Shown here piece by piece: positions 27,267 through 36,843 of a DNA stretch of 64,000 nucleotides (its first letter is position 1; every line of letters begins with the position of its first letter). The position numbers and the translations under genes are program-made. This DNA is from Paenibacillus dendritiformis (GTDB lineage: Bacteria; Bacillota; Bacilli; Paenibacillales; Paenibacillaceae): the NCBI RefSeq assembly GCF_945605565.1, contig NZ_OX216966.1, positions 2,534,001 through 2,598,000 of the forward strand, written 5' to 3'. Below the pieces are notes generated by a model that had not been told where the DNA came from, ran no database searches, and saw nothing but the letters and a program-made list of their open reading frames with translations.

Positions 27267-28916
27267 ATGGCGAACGAGCAACGAGCAGGGACGGCGGCAT
27301 CGGAGCAGCCAGATGCAGTGCGGACGGAAGCGGCGGCGCGGCCGGATGCGGCGCGCACGGCGGAGCTGATCGAGAAGCTGATTCGCTACGCGCGGAACCG
27401 GAATATGATCGGAACGCTGGACATGCCGTATGCCCGCAATCAGTTGCTGGAGCTGTTCCGGTTAGACGAGCCATGTGAAGGGTATTTGGCCCCGGAGTGG
27501 AGCGATGTTCCGGATGAACCGCAGAAGCTGCTGGAGGCGCTGCTGGATGAGGCCGCCGCGAGCGGGCTGCTGCCGGACAATACGACGACCTGGCGGGATC
27601 TGCTGGACGCCAAGGTGATGGGCCTGCTTATGCCGCGCCCGTCGGAGACGGAGGCCCGCTTCCGGACGCTGTGGGCGGAGCAGGGGATTGCCGCCGCGAC
27701 GGACGATTTCTATGCCTTGAACAAGGACAGCAATTATATACGGATGGATCGCATTCGGAAAAATGAGTATTGGCTGCATCCGAGCGAATTCGGCGAGATG
27801 GAGATGACGATCAATCTGTCCAAGCCGGAGAAGACCCCCCAGGAGATCGCCCAAGCCGGCCAGGCCGCGGCGGCCGATTATCCGCAATGTCTGCTGTGCG
27901 CGGACAATGTCGGCTATGCGGGCCGGGTCAATCATCCGGCGCGCCAAAATTTACGGATTATTCCGCTGGAATTGAACGGGGAAGCGTGGTTTTTCCAATA
28001 CTCTCCTTATGTTTATTATAATGAGCACAGCATCGTATTCCGGAGAGAGCATGTGCCGATGAAGCTGACCCGGGACACGTTCGCACGGCTGCTGGCGTTC
28101 ACCGAGCAGTTCCCGCATTATTTCATCGGGTCGAACGCCGACCTTCCGATCGTGGGCGGATCGATTCTGAGCCATGATCATTTCCAGGCGGGGCGGCATA
28201 CGTTCCCGATCGAGAAGGCGCCGACAGGGCAAGCGCATGTTCATGCGGCGCATCCAGGCGTCCGCGTCGGGGTTGTCGACTGGCCGATGTCCGTTCTCCG
28301 CCTGACGGCCGACGAGCGGGAAGCGCTGCTGAATGCGGCCGACGATCTATATCGGTTCTGGCAAGGTTACAGCGATGAGCAAGCCGGGATCCTCGCCAGC
28401 ACGGAAGGTCCCGGCGGGCAGACGCGGCATAATACGGTTACGCCGATCGTTCGCCGCCGGGGGGGCCGGTATGAGATGGATCTCGTGCTGCGCAATAACC
28501 GGACGGATGAGGCGCATCCGGAAGGCATTTTCCATCCGCATCGTCATCTTCACCATATTAAGAAAGAAAATATCGGCCTGATTGAAGTAATGGGACTGGC
28601 CATTCTTCCAGGACGGCTGCTGGCGGAGACCGGAGCGATTGCAAGGCTGCTGGCCGGGCAAAAAGATTGGGAGGCGGCGCGCGCGAGCTTGACGGAGCAG
28701 GATCCGCTGAAGCCGCATGCCGTATGGATTGACGAGCTGGTCGAACGGTATGGAACCCGGCTGGACGAAGCGGAAGCGAACCGGGTCATCCGCCATGATA
28801 TCGGCTGCAAGTTCGTAGAAATTCTCGGCCATGCCGGCGTCTTCAAGCGAGATCGCGAGGGGCGGGAAGCTTGTGCCCGCTTCTTGGCGCAGGCCGGGTT
28901 CAAGGCGCAGGGCTGA
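27267..28916 (+). CDS. galT: UDP-glucose-hexose-1-phosphate uridylyltransferase (class II)
   Basis: A 549-residue enzyme of the long, Firmicutes-type GalT family. It exchanges UMP between UDP-glucose and galactose 1-phosphate. Conserved segments include LCADNVGYAGR, GGSILSHDHFQAGRH (the His-rich nucleotide-binding region) and HPHRHLHHIKKENIGLIEVMG. GGGGGAGG precedes the ATG, 14 nt after galE. The first ~35 residues are Ala-rich and less conserved. Confidence 0.95.
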   Translation: MANEQRAGTAASEQPDAVRTEAAARPDAARTAELIEKLIRYARNRNMIGTLDMPYARNQLLELFRLDEPCEGYLAPEWSDVPDEPQKLLEALLDEAAASGLLPDNTTTWRDLLDAKVMGLLMPRPSETEARFRTLWAEQGIAAATDDFYALNKDSNYIRMDRIRKNEYWLHPSEFGEMEMTINLSKPEKTPQEIAQAGQAAAADYPQCLLCADNVGYAGRVNHPARQNLRIIPLELNGEAWFFQYSPYVYYNEHSIVFRREHVPMKLTRDTFARLLAFTEQFPHYFIGSNADLPIVGGSILSHDHFQAGRHTFPIEKAPTGQAHVHAAHPGVRVGVVDWPMSVLRLTADEREALLNAADDLYRFWQGYSDEQAGILASTEGPGGQTRHNTVTPIVRRRGGRYEMDLVLRNNRTDEAHPEGIFHPHRHLHHIKKENIGLIEVMGLAILPGRLLAETGAIARLLAGQKDWEAARASLTEQDPLKPHAVWIDELVERYGTRLDEAEANRVIRHDIGCKFVEILGHAGVFKRDREGREACARFLAQAGFKAQG

Positions 28917-29023
28917 GCCGGCTCTGCTGGCTGGCCAGATCGGAGCGCTTCCGCGTGTGCCGGAATAAGTGCGGATATGCGAGATATGTGCGGGATATGT
29001 GAAACAGGACAGGAGGTCCATCT

Positions 29024-29935
29024 ATGACACAAGTGCAGATCGACGTCATTTCCCATGAGCGGTGGGGAGAGAGCTTGAAGCTGGAGAACGGGATGTATAC
29101 CATTATCGTTCCGCTCGGCTTCGGCATCCGGATTATGCATCTGAGCCTCAAGGGCGGCGAGAACGTCTTTTTCGAGGATACGGAAGGAGCGGTTAAGCAA
29201 CAAGGCGAGGAATTCGCGGCGCTGGGCGGGGAAGGCTGGAAGCTGCGCGGCGGGCATCGGCTGTGGGCGAGCCCGGAGGTATACCCGCGCACGTATGGCC
29301 CGGATGACAAGCCGGTTCAATATGTCCTTACCGGGCACGGAGTGAAGCTGCTCGCTCCCGTGGAGCCGTGGACGCAGACGGCCAAGGAGATCGAGCTTCA
29401 CTTCCAGGGAGATCGGATTGAAGTCATTCACCGGATCGCCAATCATGGACCATGGCCGATTGAACTGGCGCCGTGGGCGCTGTCCGTCATGGCTCCGGGC
29501 GGAATCGCTATCGTACCGCAGACGAAGAGGGAGACCGGATTTCTTCCGAACCGGACCTTCGCGCTGTGGCCGTACACGAAGATGAATGACGAGCGTGTCG
29601 ATTGGGGCGATGATTTCATTCAGGTCCGCCAATGCGCCGCTATCGAGCGGGCGTTCAAGTTCGGCATGCATAACGAGGAAGGCTGGGCGGCTTATGCCGT
29701 GAATGGCACCTTGTTCGAAAAAAGCTACGAACCGCAGCAGGAGGCCGTCTATCCCGACTTCGGATGCTCCTTCGAGCTGTATACGAACGACAAAATATTG
29801 GAGCTGGAGACGCTGGGGCCGCTGGCAGCGTTGGCGCCTGGCGGAGAGGCGGTTCACAAGGAGATATGGAAGCTTGCTCCTTGCGCCGATATCTTACCCT
29901 ATCTGACTAGTAAATTGGTAGAATCGAAATCTTAA
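29024..29935 (+). CDS. DUF4380-like, galactose-mutarotase-fold protein
   Basis: A 303-residue protein resembling the DUF4380 / aldose-1-epimerase-like beta-sandwich group (GGHRLWASPEVYPRTYGPDD near residue 75, NHGPWPIELAPWALSVM near residue 145). No experimentally known function is attached to the family as far as I know. AGGAGG precedes the ATG. It is the last gene of the gal operon, 107 nt after galT, so a sugar-converting role such as anomer conversion is a reasonable inference only. Confidence 0.65.
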   Translation: MTQVQIDVISHERWGESLKLENGMYTIIVPLGFGIRIMHLSLKGGENVFFEDTEGAVKQQGEEFAALGGEGWKLRGGHRLWASPEVYPRTYGPDDKPVQYVLTGHGVKLLAPVEPWTQTAKEIELHFQGDRIEVIHRIANHGPWPIELAPWALSVMAPGGIAIVPQTKRETGFLPNRTFALWPYTKMNDERVDWGDDFIQVRQCAAIERAFKFGMHNEEGWAAYAVNGTLFEKSYEPQQEAVYPDFGCSFELYTNDKILELETLGPLAALAPGGEAVHKEIWKLAPCADILPYLTSKLVESKS

Positions 29936-29968
29936 TATTTTCATAATCTTCACGGTCTCTGCCAAAAG

Positions 29969-30016
29969 AAAACCCTGTCCTGCACGACTCAAAGCCGCTG
30001 CGGGGCAGGGTTTTTG
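29969..30016 (+). terminator. Intrinsic terminator of the gal operon
   Basis: AAACCCTGTCCTGCA pairs with TGCGGGGCAGGGTTT, followed by TTG. It is 33 nt beyond the last gal gene. The following 30017-30299 stretch shows only a doubtful 72-codon ORF. Confidence 0.85.
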
Positions 30017-30299
30017 CCTGATTATGAATGGCTACGGCTATTTCACGTCTGACGATGAAAAGGGTTTCACAAGTGAGCGGGTTTATGTTATTAATAGAGA
30101 GGGACGAAAAAAATGGAAAACCCTCTCAATGCGGCGGAATGCCGACGGGGTCCAATTTTGGACGTTCCGACGTTCCGGGGGATGTGCGCTGTCCGGCGGA
30201 GCCGGGCGGAATAAGGGCATTGCCTTGGCCGGGCGCCCGTAGGGACAGGCTGCATACATAACCCGCCAATAACGCAGCACTTTCAGGGAGTGTGGATGA

Positions 30300-31733
30300 A
30301 TGGCTAAATCGTTAGGATCCAGTACGAACATTATTATTCGCTTGGAAATTGACAAAAATGTGTGCACCTTCGCGCAAATCGCAGCCGCCATCGGCGAGAG
30401 CGGGGGCGATATCGTCGCCATCGACGTCATTCGCGGCACGCCGGTATCCACAGTCCGAGATATTACAGTCAATGTATATGACGGCAGTGTCGGCGATCGG
30501 GTCGTGAAGCGCCTGAAGCAGCTTCAAGGCGTGAAGGTCGTGAACGTGTCCGATCAGACGTTCCTGCTCCACCTCGGGGGCAAGATCGAGATGCAGCCCA
30601 AGGTTCCGATCCGGAACCGCGACGACTTGTCCCGGGTCTATACGCCGGGCGTGGCACGGGTATGCATGGCCATCCATGAAGATCCGTCCAGCGCGTTCAC
30701 GCTGACAATCAAGCGGGATACCGTGGCGGTCGTCTCCGATGGCACCGCAGTGCTCGGCCTGGGCGATATCGGCCCGATGGCGGCGATGCCGGTCATGGAA
30801 GGGAAGGCGATGCTGTTCAAGCAACTAGCGAACGTCGACGCGTTCCCGATCTGTCTGGACACGCAGGATACGGATGAGATCGTGCGGACGATTCAGGCGA
30901 TTGCCCCGGCCTTCGGCGGCATTAATCTGGAGGACATCTCGGCGCCGCGCTGCTTCGAGATTGAGCAGCGGCTGAAGGAGAATCTCGATATTCCGGTGTT
31001 CCATGATGATCAGCATGGCACCGCGGTGGTACTGCTGGCCGGTCTGCTTAATGCGCTGAAGATTGTGGGCAAGAGGCTGGAGGATTGCAAAATCGTCCTG
31101 TGCGGCATCGGCGCGGCGGGCATGGCCTGCACTGATATATTGCTCGCGGCGGGCGCGAACAATATTATCGGCGTCGATCGCCATGGAGCGCTGGTCCGCG
31201 GCGTGCAGTACGAGAACGAGGCATGGAACGGCTACGCAGCCAAGACGAATCCGAACGGTGAGCAGGGCGGCATTCAGGACGTCATCCAGGGGGCGGATGT
31301 GTTCATCGGCGTCTCCGGCCCTGGCGTGCTGAAGCGGGAGCATGTGGAGACGATGAACGAGGATCCCATCATCTTCGCGATGGCGAACCCGATGCCGGAG
31401 ATCGATCCGGACGAGATCGAGGATATTGCCCGCATCATTGCAACGGGCCGTTCCGATTATCCGAACCAGATTAACAACGTGCTCTGCTTCCCGGGCCTGT
31501 TCCGCGGCCTGCTGGATTGCCGCGCATCCAAAGTGACTTATAACATGAAGCTGGCGGCCGCTCAGGCGATTGCCGAGGTCGTCTCCGAAGAAGAACTGAA
31601 TGAAATGTATATTATCCCGAGCGTATTCAATCCGCTTGTCGTGACGAAGGTGCGGGACGCCGTTGTCAATGCGGCCTATGAGGACGGCGTGGCGCGCCGC
31701 CGTGATTATCGGGAAAATACAGGCAAGCTGTAG
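30300..31733 (+). CDS. NAD(P)-dependent malic enzyme with N-terminal ACT domain
   Basis: A 477-residue protein. Residues ~10-85 are an ACT regulatory domain (IIRLEIDKN to [14 protein letters not shown]); the rest is a bacterial malic enzyme with [27 protein letters not shown] (catalytic Lys and divalent metal region), FHDDQHGTA and a GIGAAGMAC nucleotide-binding loop. It decarboxylates malate to pyruvate with NAD(P)H formation. The ACT domain suggests allosteric control by an amino acid. GGGAG lies about 10 nt before the ATG. Confidence 0.93.
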   Translation: MAKSLGSSTNIIIRLEIDKNVCTFAQIAAAIGESGGDIVAIDVIRGTPVSTVRDITVNVYDGSVGDRVVKRLKQLQGVKVVNVSDQTFLLHLGGKIEMQPKVPIRNRDDLSRVYTPGVARVCMAIHEDPSSAFTLTIKRDTVAVVSDGTAVLGLGDIGPMAAMPVMEGKAMLFKQLANVDAFPICLDTQDTDEIVRTIQAIAPAFGGINLEDISAPRCFEIEQRLKENLDIPVFHDDQHGTAVVLLAGLLNALKIVGKRLEDCKIVLCGIGAAGMACTDILLAAGANNIIGVDRHGALVRGVQYENEAWNGYAAKTNPNGEQGGIQDVIQGADVFIGVSGPGVLKREHVETMNEDPIIFAMANPMPEIDPDEIEDIARIIATGRSDYPNQINNVLCFPGLFRGLLDCRASKVTYNMKLAAAQAIAEVVSEEELNEMYIIPSVFNPLVVTKVRDAVVNAAYEDGVARRRDYRENTGKL

Positions 31734-31806
31734 CCGCTGACAGACGATGCTGGACTGGGGCGCCAGCTCCATCGCCCAACCGTCTGCGCTCGTAAGCTTG
31801 GCAGAC

Positions 31807-31845
31807 AGCCATCTTCTCTTCATTTCCGGGGAAGGTGGCTTTTTT
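31807..31845 (+). terminator. Intrinsic terminator after the malic enzyme gene
   Basis: AGCCATCTT pairs with AAGGTGGCT, followed directly by a run of six T. Confidence 0.8.
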
Positions 31846-31929
31846 GAACTCTAATTAGTGAAAAGGTTTCCAAACGCAGGCTGTTTAGAAAGTCCAAAGG
31901 ATTTTTGGGCACTTCATCAGGACCTGTCT

Positions 31930-32080
31930 CTCAGTAGAAAAATTTTATCTGATCGAAGTGCCTGAAAACTGCACAATGAAATGTCTATCCGATAGGCGAA
32001 GTCCTCAAAACTGCACGGTTTCTCAAGACACGTTGATTCAGTAGGCAAAATCCTGCACAAATACAGCAATTCGGTAGGGA
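31930..32080. repeat. Degenerate repeat array, left of the IS
   Basis: Three copies of the CCTGNANAACTGCANCAAT family lie at 31956-31982, 31998-32021 and 32047-32074, each preceded by a GTAGG/ATAGG element, with a period of about 45-50 bp. The array continues on the other side of the IS. Confidence 0.65.
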
Positions 32081-32081
32081 C

Positions 32082-32094
32082 GACTTCACCAGAA
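32082..32094 (+). repeat. Left flanking direct repeat of the IS
   Basis: GACTTCACCAGAA, repeated identically at 33463-33475. The IS256-family target duplication (8-9 nt) is probably contained in it. Confidence 0.6.
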
Positions 32095-33462
32095 GCTAAG
32101 TCCATATAATTGTGTAAAAAGAAAATGGCAAAAAAGTAGAGCCATAGCAAGGATCCTCGTATAGAATGAGGTTGTCGAGACAACATTCCAAAGGAGGATC
32201 TAGCTATGACTCAATACCAGATTACCCTAGATTCACAACTTTTGCATCAACTGTTTTTATCCGAATCAAGAGATGAGGGGATAGCGACCTTATTAGAATC
32301 TATCTTGAATCAAGTTTTGCAGGCGCAGGCAACGGAACAGTTGAAGGCAGGACACTACGAGCGCTCAGAAGAGCGTGCAGGTTACCGTAATGGAACGTAC
32401 CCTCATCGGCTGACAACACGGGTGGGTCAATTAACCCTGCAAGTACCGCGTTTCCGCAGCGGTCAGTTCTCTACGGAACTCTTTGCTCGTTACCAACGAA
32501 GCGAGCAGGCCCTTGTCTTAGCCATGATGGAGATGGTACTTAATGGTGTGTCAACGCGAAAAGTAAGCAATATCACCGAAGAACTATGCGGGACAGAGTT
32601 CTCCAAATCAACAGTTAGTGAGCTCTGCAAACAGCTGGATCCCCTCATAGAAGAGTGGAATAACCGAAAACTGGACAAGGCCTACCCTTTTCTTATTGTC
32701 GACGCCCTGTACGTCAAAGTCCGGGAAGACGGCCGTGTGCGCTCACGTGGCGTGATGATTGCCACAGGGATTAATGCGGAGGGCTATCGGGAACTGCTTG
32801 GACTTACCGTAGATGATACCGAGTCAGCAGCAACGTGGGGGGCTTTCTTTACGCACCTCAAAAGTCGCGGGTTGCACGGTATTGATGTCATTACAAGCGA
32901 CCATCACGGTGGTTTGGTTAGTGCGATTCGGCAACATTTCCAAGGCGTAACCTGGCAACGGTGTCAAACCCACTTTATTCGTAATATTCTGGACGCTGCT
33001 CCTAAATCATGCCGTGATGAATTGAAGGCCCATGTAAGGGCCATCTACGAAGCTGCGGACGAGACCAGTGCCCGTACACTGCTGAAACGGACACAAGAAG
33101 CATTTGAAGATAAAGCTCCAAAAGCCATGAGGGTCTTGGAAGAGGGCTTTGACGATGCGACAGCGATCTTGGCACTTCCGGCTGCCTGTCGGATACGTAC
33201 GCGCACCACAAATGCCGTAGAACGTCTAAATGGCGAGTTGCGGCGGCGAGAACGCGTCATTCGCATTTTTCCCAACCGAGCCTCTGTCCTTCGTCTTTTT
33301 GGAGCCTTGTTGATTGAGCAGGACGAAAAGTGGTCTGCTGGGAAAAAGTATATCGAGATGAAAGAGTACCATGAGTGGAGGAAGAAGCTAAACAAGCCTG
33401 CAGCTTAGGCATCTTTTTGCTCTGGCAATCTCATTGAGGAATTTACACATAAATTTGGACTT
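32095..33462 (+). mobile_element. IS256-family insertion sequence, apparently intact
   Basis: A ~1.37-kb element with one transposase gene. The ends form an imperfect inverted repeat: AAGTCCATATAATTGTGTAA on the left against AAGTCCAAATTTATGTGTAA on the right (reverse complement), the style of IS256 ends. A perfect 13-bp direct repeat flanks it. It is inserted into a degenerate intergenic repeat array and so disrupts no gene. Confidence 0.85.
32206..33408 (+). CDS. IS256-family (mutator-type) transposase
   Basis: A 400-residue DDE transposase of full length. FLIVDALYVKVRED holds the first Asp, GLHGIDVITSDHHGGLVSAIR the second (with WQRCQTHFIRNIL after it), and TNAVERLNGELRRRERVIRIFPN the Glu region typical of the family. 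AAAGGAGG precedes the ATG. Codon use is less GC-rich than the neighbouring genes, consistent with recent arrival. No frameshift was seen, so the element may be active. Confidence 0.95.
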   Translation: MTQYQITLDSQLLHQLFLSESRDEGIATLLESILNQVLQAQATEQLKAGHYERSEERAGYRNGTYPHRLTTRVGQLTLQVPRFRSGQFSTELFARYQRSEQALVLAMMEMVLNGVSTRKVSNITEELCGTEFSKSTVSELCKQLDPLIEEWNNRKLDKAYPFLIVDALYVKVREDGRVRSRGVMIATGINAEGYRELLGLTVDDTESAATWGAFFTHLKSRGLHGIDVITSDHHGGLVSAIRQHFQGVTWQRCQTHFIRNILDAAPKSCRDELKAHVRAIYEAADETSARTLLKRTQEAFEDKAPKAMRVLEEGFDDATAILALPAACRIRTRTTNAVERLNGELRRRERVIRIFPNRASVLRLFGALLIEQDEKWSAGKKYIEMKEYHEWRKKLNKPAA

Positions 33463-33475
33463 GACTTCACCAGAA
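33463..33475 (+). repeat. Right flanking direct repeat of the IS
   Basis: GACTTCACCAGAA, identical to 32082-32094. Confidence 0.6.
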
Positions 33476-33478
33476 AGG

Positions 33479-33616
33479 GAATCCTGTAAAACTGCAGCAA
33501 TTTCACCCGTTTCTCTTCGACTTAGCTCAAAAGGTCCAAAAATGATGTAGCTGTGCAGCAATTCCTCGAAATGTGGACTCATTGAGCCGAAAATCCTGTA
33601 AAATAGCAGCAATTCC
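33479..33616. repeat. Degenerate repeat array, right of the IS
   Basis: Copies at 33479-33503 (AATCCTGTAAAACTGCAGCA core), 33541-33570 (GTAGCTGTGCAGCAATTCCT) and 33591-33616 (AATCCTGTAAAATAGCAGCA). These match the copies at 8.1 kb. Small leftward ORFs across it (with peptide pieces like IAAVLQDS) are by-products of the repeat. Confidence 0.7.
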
Positions 33617-33698
33617 CTCCACACGTTAAAACCCCAAGAGATTATGATGTCTCCAGAAGGCGATGACGCCCTGAATGCCAAGTTTCGATTAGGTAATC

Positions 33699-33725
33699 AC
33701 CCCTCCGAAAAAACAGGGGTTTTCC
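33699..33725 (+). terminator. Terminator-like hairpin
   Basis: ACCCCT pairs with AGGGGT, followed by TTT. There is no obvious upstream gene; a second small GC stem with TTTTATTTT follows at about 33728-33751. Confidence 0.35.
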
Positions 33726-33760
33726 AACCGCCTGAAACGGCGTTTTATTTTCGAAAAGTA

Positions 33761-33788
33761 TTGACGTCGGCGAATAACCAGTTAAAAT
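33761..33788 (+). promoter_or_regulatory. Promoter of the TrpXYZ-type transporter operon
   Basis: TTGACG is followed after 16 nt by TAAAAT. The leader to the first gene is about 165 nt and AT-rich; no T-box or riboswitch was recognised in it. Confidence 0.55.
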
Positions 33789-33960
33789 ATGCCTAAGGCA
33801 CTTTGCTGTTTTCTCGCTTTTATGCAGTAAACAGTCTATGCACTAATTAGTTTATACGGTAATGAAATAGTAGACAAGCGCATAAACGCATTCCATGAGT
33901 AAATTTATTGGTCTGAGCAAAGCGAAGAAGGATCAAGAAAAATGAGAGGGGATCGAACAG

Positions 33961-34995
33961 ATGAGAGCAAAACGTCATGTCGTGCTGGCAGGTGCGCTGG
34001 CATTGGTGCTGCTGATGTTGAACGCATGCGGAAGCCAGGCGCCAGGGGAAGGTACAGCGGAGCAAGGGGACACGGGCAACGCGGGGAAGAAGGTTAAAAT
34101 CGGGGTGACGCAGGTTGTGAACCACGCCTCGCTCGATGAAGCGTACAAAGGCTTCGTGCAAGCGTTGAAGGACAATGGCTATACGGAAGGGGACAACCTG
34201 GTCATCGATTATCAGAATGCCCAGGGTGATCCTACGAACGCGGCGACCATCGGGCAGAAGTTCGCCACGGGCGGGGTCGATCTCGTGCTGGGCATCGGGA
34301 CGTCCGTCTCTCAGGCGGCAGCGAAGGAAGTGAAGGACGTGCCCGTCCTCTTTACAGCGGTGACTGATCCGGTCGGAGCGGGTCTGGTGCAGAGCATGGA
34401 GAAGCCGGGCGCGAATGTGACCGGAACGACGGATCTGCATCCCGAGGCCGTCTCACGCTTGATGGAATTCATTAAGGAGCAGGTGAATGGCGTCACGGCG
34501 GTCGGCATTTTGGCGAATGAAGGCGAACAGAATACGGTCGTGAACGTGCAGAAGGCGGAAGAAGCGTTGACCGCTCTCGGCTTGAAGGCCGTCAAGGCGC
34601 CGGTGACGAACAGCTCGGAAGTGAAGCAGGCGGCCGAATCGCTTATCGGGAAGGTACAGGCTATCTATGTCCCGTCCGATAACACGGTCGTAAGCGGCCT
34701 CGGGGCCGTCGTCAGCGTGGCGAATGAGAATAAGATTCCGCTGTTCGTCGCGGAGAAGGATTCGGTCAAGAACGGCGGTGTCGCTTCCTTCGGCTTCGAA
34801 TATTACGATCTTGGCTACACGACCGGCAAAATGGCCGTCGATATGCTGAAGAACGGCAAGAAACCGGCAGACACGCCGGTGCAAATTCCGGAAGCTCTTG
34901 ATCTGGCGCTGAATGTGAAGGCGGCAGAAGCGCAAGGCTTCGCCGTAACCGATGATCTGAAGAAGCAAGTGAAGCCGGAAAACCTCTTCGAATAG
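33961..34995 (+). CDS. ABC transporter substrate-binding lipoprotein, TrpX/PF04392 family
   Basis: A 344-residue lipoprotein: signal peptide with lipobox LNAC, then the periplasmic-binding fold of the PF04392 family (KIGVTQVVNHASLDEAYKGF, VPVLFTAVTDPVGAGLV, PSDNTVVSGL). In Firmicutes this family with the permease and ATPase below is linked to tryptophan uptake (TrpXYZ). GAGGGG precedes the ATG. First gene of three in one operon. Confidence 0.88.
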   Translation: MRAKRHVVLAGALALVLLMLNACGSQAPGEGTAEQGDTGNAGKKVKIGVTQVVNHASLDEAYKGFVQALKDNGYTEGDNLVIDYQNAQGDPTNAATIGQKFATGGVDLVLGIGTSVSQAAAKEVKDVPVLFTAVTDPVGAGLVQSMEKPGANVTGTTDLHPEAVSRLMEFIKEQVNGVTAVGILANEGEQNTVVNVQKAEEALTALGLKAVKAPVTNSSEVKQAAESLIGKVQAIYVPSDNTVVSGLGAVVSVANENKIPLFVAEKDSVKNGGVASFGFEYYDLGYTTGKMAVDMLKNGKKPADTPVQIPEALDLALNVKAAEAQGFAVTDDLKKQVKPENLFE

Positions 34996-35033
34996 AGAAC
35001 TGAACGTATAAAAATAACAGAGGAGGAGTCACG

Positions 35034-35957
35034 GTGAGCGGATTTATGCTAGCGATGCAAAAATCGGTGGAAATCGGCGTGCTGTACGCATTGATGGCGC
35101 TCGGCGTCTACCTGACGTTTCGCATTTTGGATTTCCCTGACTTGACGGTAGACGGGAGCTTCACGACCGGCGCAGCGATCGGGGCCCTGTGCATTACGTC
35201 GGATATCTCGCCTTGGATAGGAACCGCGCTTGCCTTCATTGGCGGCGGGCTCGCCGGCATGATGACCGGCATCATTCATACGAAGGGGAAGATCAATCCG
35301 CTGTTGTCGGGCATTCTGATGATGATCGCGCTGCACTCTATTAATTTGCGGATTATGGGCAAGGCGAATATCGGCTTGATGAACAGCGATACGCTGCTAA
35401 CGCCGATTACCGGAGGCTTCCTATTCCTGATCGTCATGGGGCTGTTCGCGGTGCTGGTGAAGCTGGCCTTGGACTGGTTCCTGCGGACGGAGGTTGGCCT
35501 GTCGCTCCGCGCGACCGGCAACAATCCGCGCATGATTCGCAGCTTCGGCGTGCATACCGATTCGACGATTATCGTCGGCGTCAGCCTCTCGAACGCGCTC
35601 GTCGCGTTATCCGGCGCGCTGGTCGCCCAGTATCAGGGCTTCGCCGATATTCAATCGGGCGTCGGGATGATTGTCGTCGGACTGGCGTCAGTTATTATCG
35701 GGGAGGCCATTTTCGGCCACTGCACCATCGCCCGCACGACGTTGGCGGTGCTGCTGGGCGCCGTACTGTACCGGGTTATCGTCGCCATCGCGCTGCAGCT
35801 GCAAATGAATGCGACGGATCTGAAGCTGTTTACCGCTCTGATTGTCATTGTGGCGCTAACCTTGCCGAAGATGCGGCGCTCCGCGAATCAGCGCAAAATG
35901 AGCCGCCAGCGGGCGATGCAATTGGCGAAGGGAGGCCAGCGCGATGCTGCAAGTTAA
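35034..35957 (+). CDS. ABC transporter permease, TrpY type
   Basis: A 307-residue branched-chain-amino-acid-type permease with about nine hydrophobic segments (GVYLTFRILDFPDLTVDGSFTTGAAIGA; RATGNNPRMIRSFGV is the cytoplasmic coupling loop). It starts with GTG at 35034, 7 nt after AGGAGGAG. It overlaps the ATPase gene by 14 nt. The substrate is inferred from the binding-protein family as an aromatic amino acid, most likely tryptophan. Confidence 0.88.
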   Translation: MSGFMLAMQKSVEIGVLYALMALGVYLTFRILDFPDLTVDGSFTTGAAIGALCITSDISPWIGTALAFIGGGLAGMMTGIIHTKGKINPLLSGILMMIALHSINLRIMGKANIGLMNSDTLLTPITGGFLFLIVMGLFAVLVKLALDWFLRTEVGLSLRATGNNPRMIRSFGVHTDSTIIVGVSLSNALVALSGALVAQYQGFADIQSGVGMIVVGLASVIIGEAIFGHCTIARTTLAVLLGAVLYRVIVAIALQLQMNATDLKLFTALIVIVALTLPKMRRSANQRKMSRQRAMQLAKGGQRDAAS

Positions 35958-36741
35958 TCACGTCAGTAAATATTTCAATCTGAGTACGCCTGACGAGAAA
36001 GCGGCGCTTACCGATATCCGGCTGCATCTGAATCCCGGAGACTTCGTGACCGTCATCGGAAGCAACGGGGCGGGCAAATCGACGCTGATGAACATCATCT
36101 CCGGCGTGCTGATTCCGGATGCCGGCACGGTTCATATCGAAGAGCATGATGTCACGCTGATGCCCGAGCATCGCCGCAGCCGCTGGATTGGCCGCGTATT
36201 CCAGGATCCGATGGCCGGCACAGCTCCGGATATGACGATTGAGGAGAATCTGGCCATTGCGGCGAAGCGGACGGGAGGCCGCGGGGTGAGACCCGGGGTG
36301 AACCGGAAGCGCAAGGCGTGGTTCGCAGAAGAGCTGTCCCGGTTGGGTATCGGGCTGGAGAACCGGCTGAATGCGAAGGTGGGCCTGCTCTCGGGCGGCG
36401 AGCGGCAAGCATTGAGCCTGCTGATGGCGACCTTCACGAAGCCGAGCATCCTGCTGCTGGATGAGCACACTGCGGCGCTCGATCCGTCCCGGGCGGAATG
36501 GATTACCCGTTTGACGGACGAGATCGTGCGGGAGAATTCGCTAACCACCCTGATGGTGACCCACAATATGGAGCAGGCGATCCGGCTGGGAAACCGGCTC
36601 ATCATGATGGACAAAGGCAGAATCGTGCTGGATGTGCCGGCTTCGTCCAAGCAATCGCTTACGGTAGATAAGCTGCTGCGGGAGTTCGAACGGATTCGCG
36701 GGGAGAAATTTGTCGATGATCGCGTTGTTTTGGGGGGATAA
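35944..36741 (+). CDS. ABC transporter ATP-binding protein, TrpZ type
   Basis: A 265-residue ATPase: Walker A GSNGAGKST, signature LSGGERQ, Walker B ILLLDEH, and switch region TLMVTHNM. The residue after the Walker B Glu is His instead of the usual Pro. It energises the permease encoded by the overlapping upstream gene. No terminator is obvious before the chemoreceptor gene. Confidence 0.9.
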   Translation: MLQVNHVSKYFNLSTPDEKAALTDIRLHLNPGDFVTVIGSNGAGKSTLMNIISGVLIPDAGTVHIEEHDVTLMPEHRRSRWIGRVFQDPMAGTAPDMTIEENLAIAAKRTGGRGVRPGVNRKRKAWFAEELSRLGIGLENRLNAKVGLLSGGERQALSLLMATFTKPSILLLDEHTAALDPSRAEWITRLTDEIVRENSLTTLMVTHNMEQAIRLGNRLIMMDKGRIVLDVPASSKQSLTVDKLLREFERIRGEKFVDDRVVLGG

Positions 36742-36843
36742 TTTCCTGTAATTCCATCACGAAATGCCAAAAATATGATACAATCCATGAGGGTTACTTA
36801 GAAACGACAACAGGAACAAATTGTCGAAAAGAGGGGGACGCTC

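Noticed and set aside
30024..30242. 72-codon ORF after the gal terminator
   Set aside because: No ribosome binding site, no recognisable family, and unusual composition.
31917..32186. 89-codon leftward ORF beside the IS
   Set aside because: It crosses the repeat array and the IS end; its peptide is a by-product of the repeat.
33961..36741. T-box or tryptophan riboswitch-like leader for the TrpXYZ-type operon
   Set aside because: The 165-nt leader is AT-rich with no T-box core or terminator/antiterminator pair visible.
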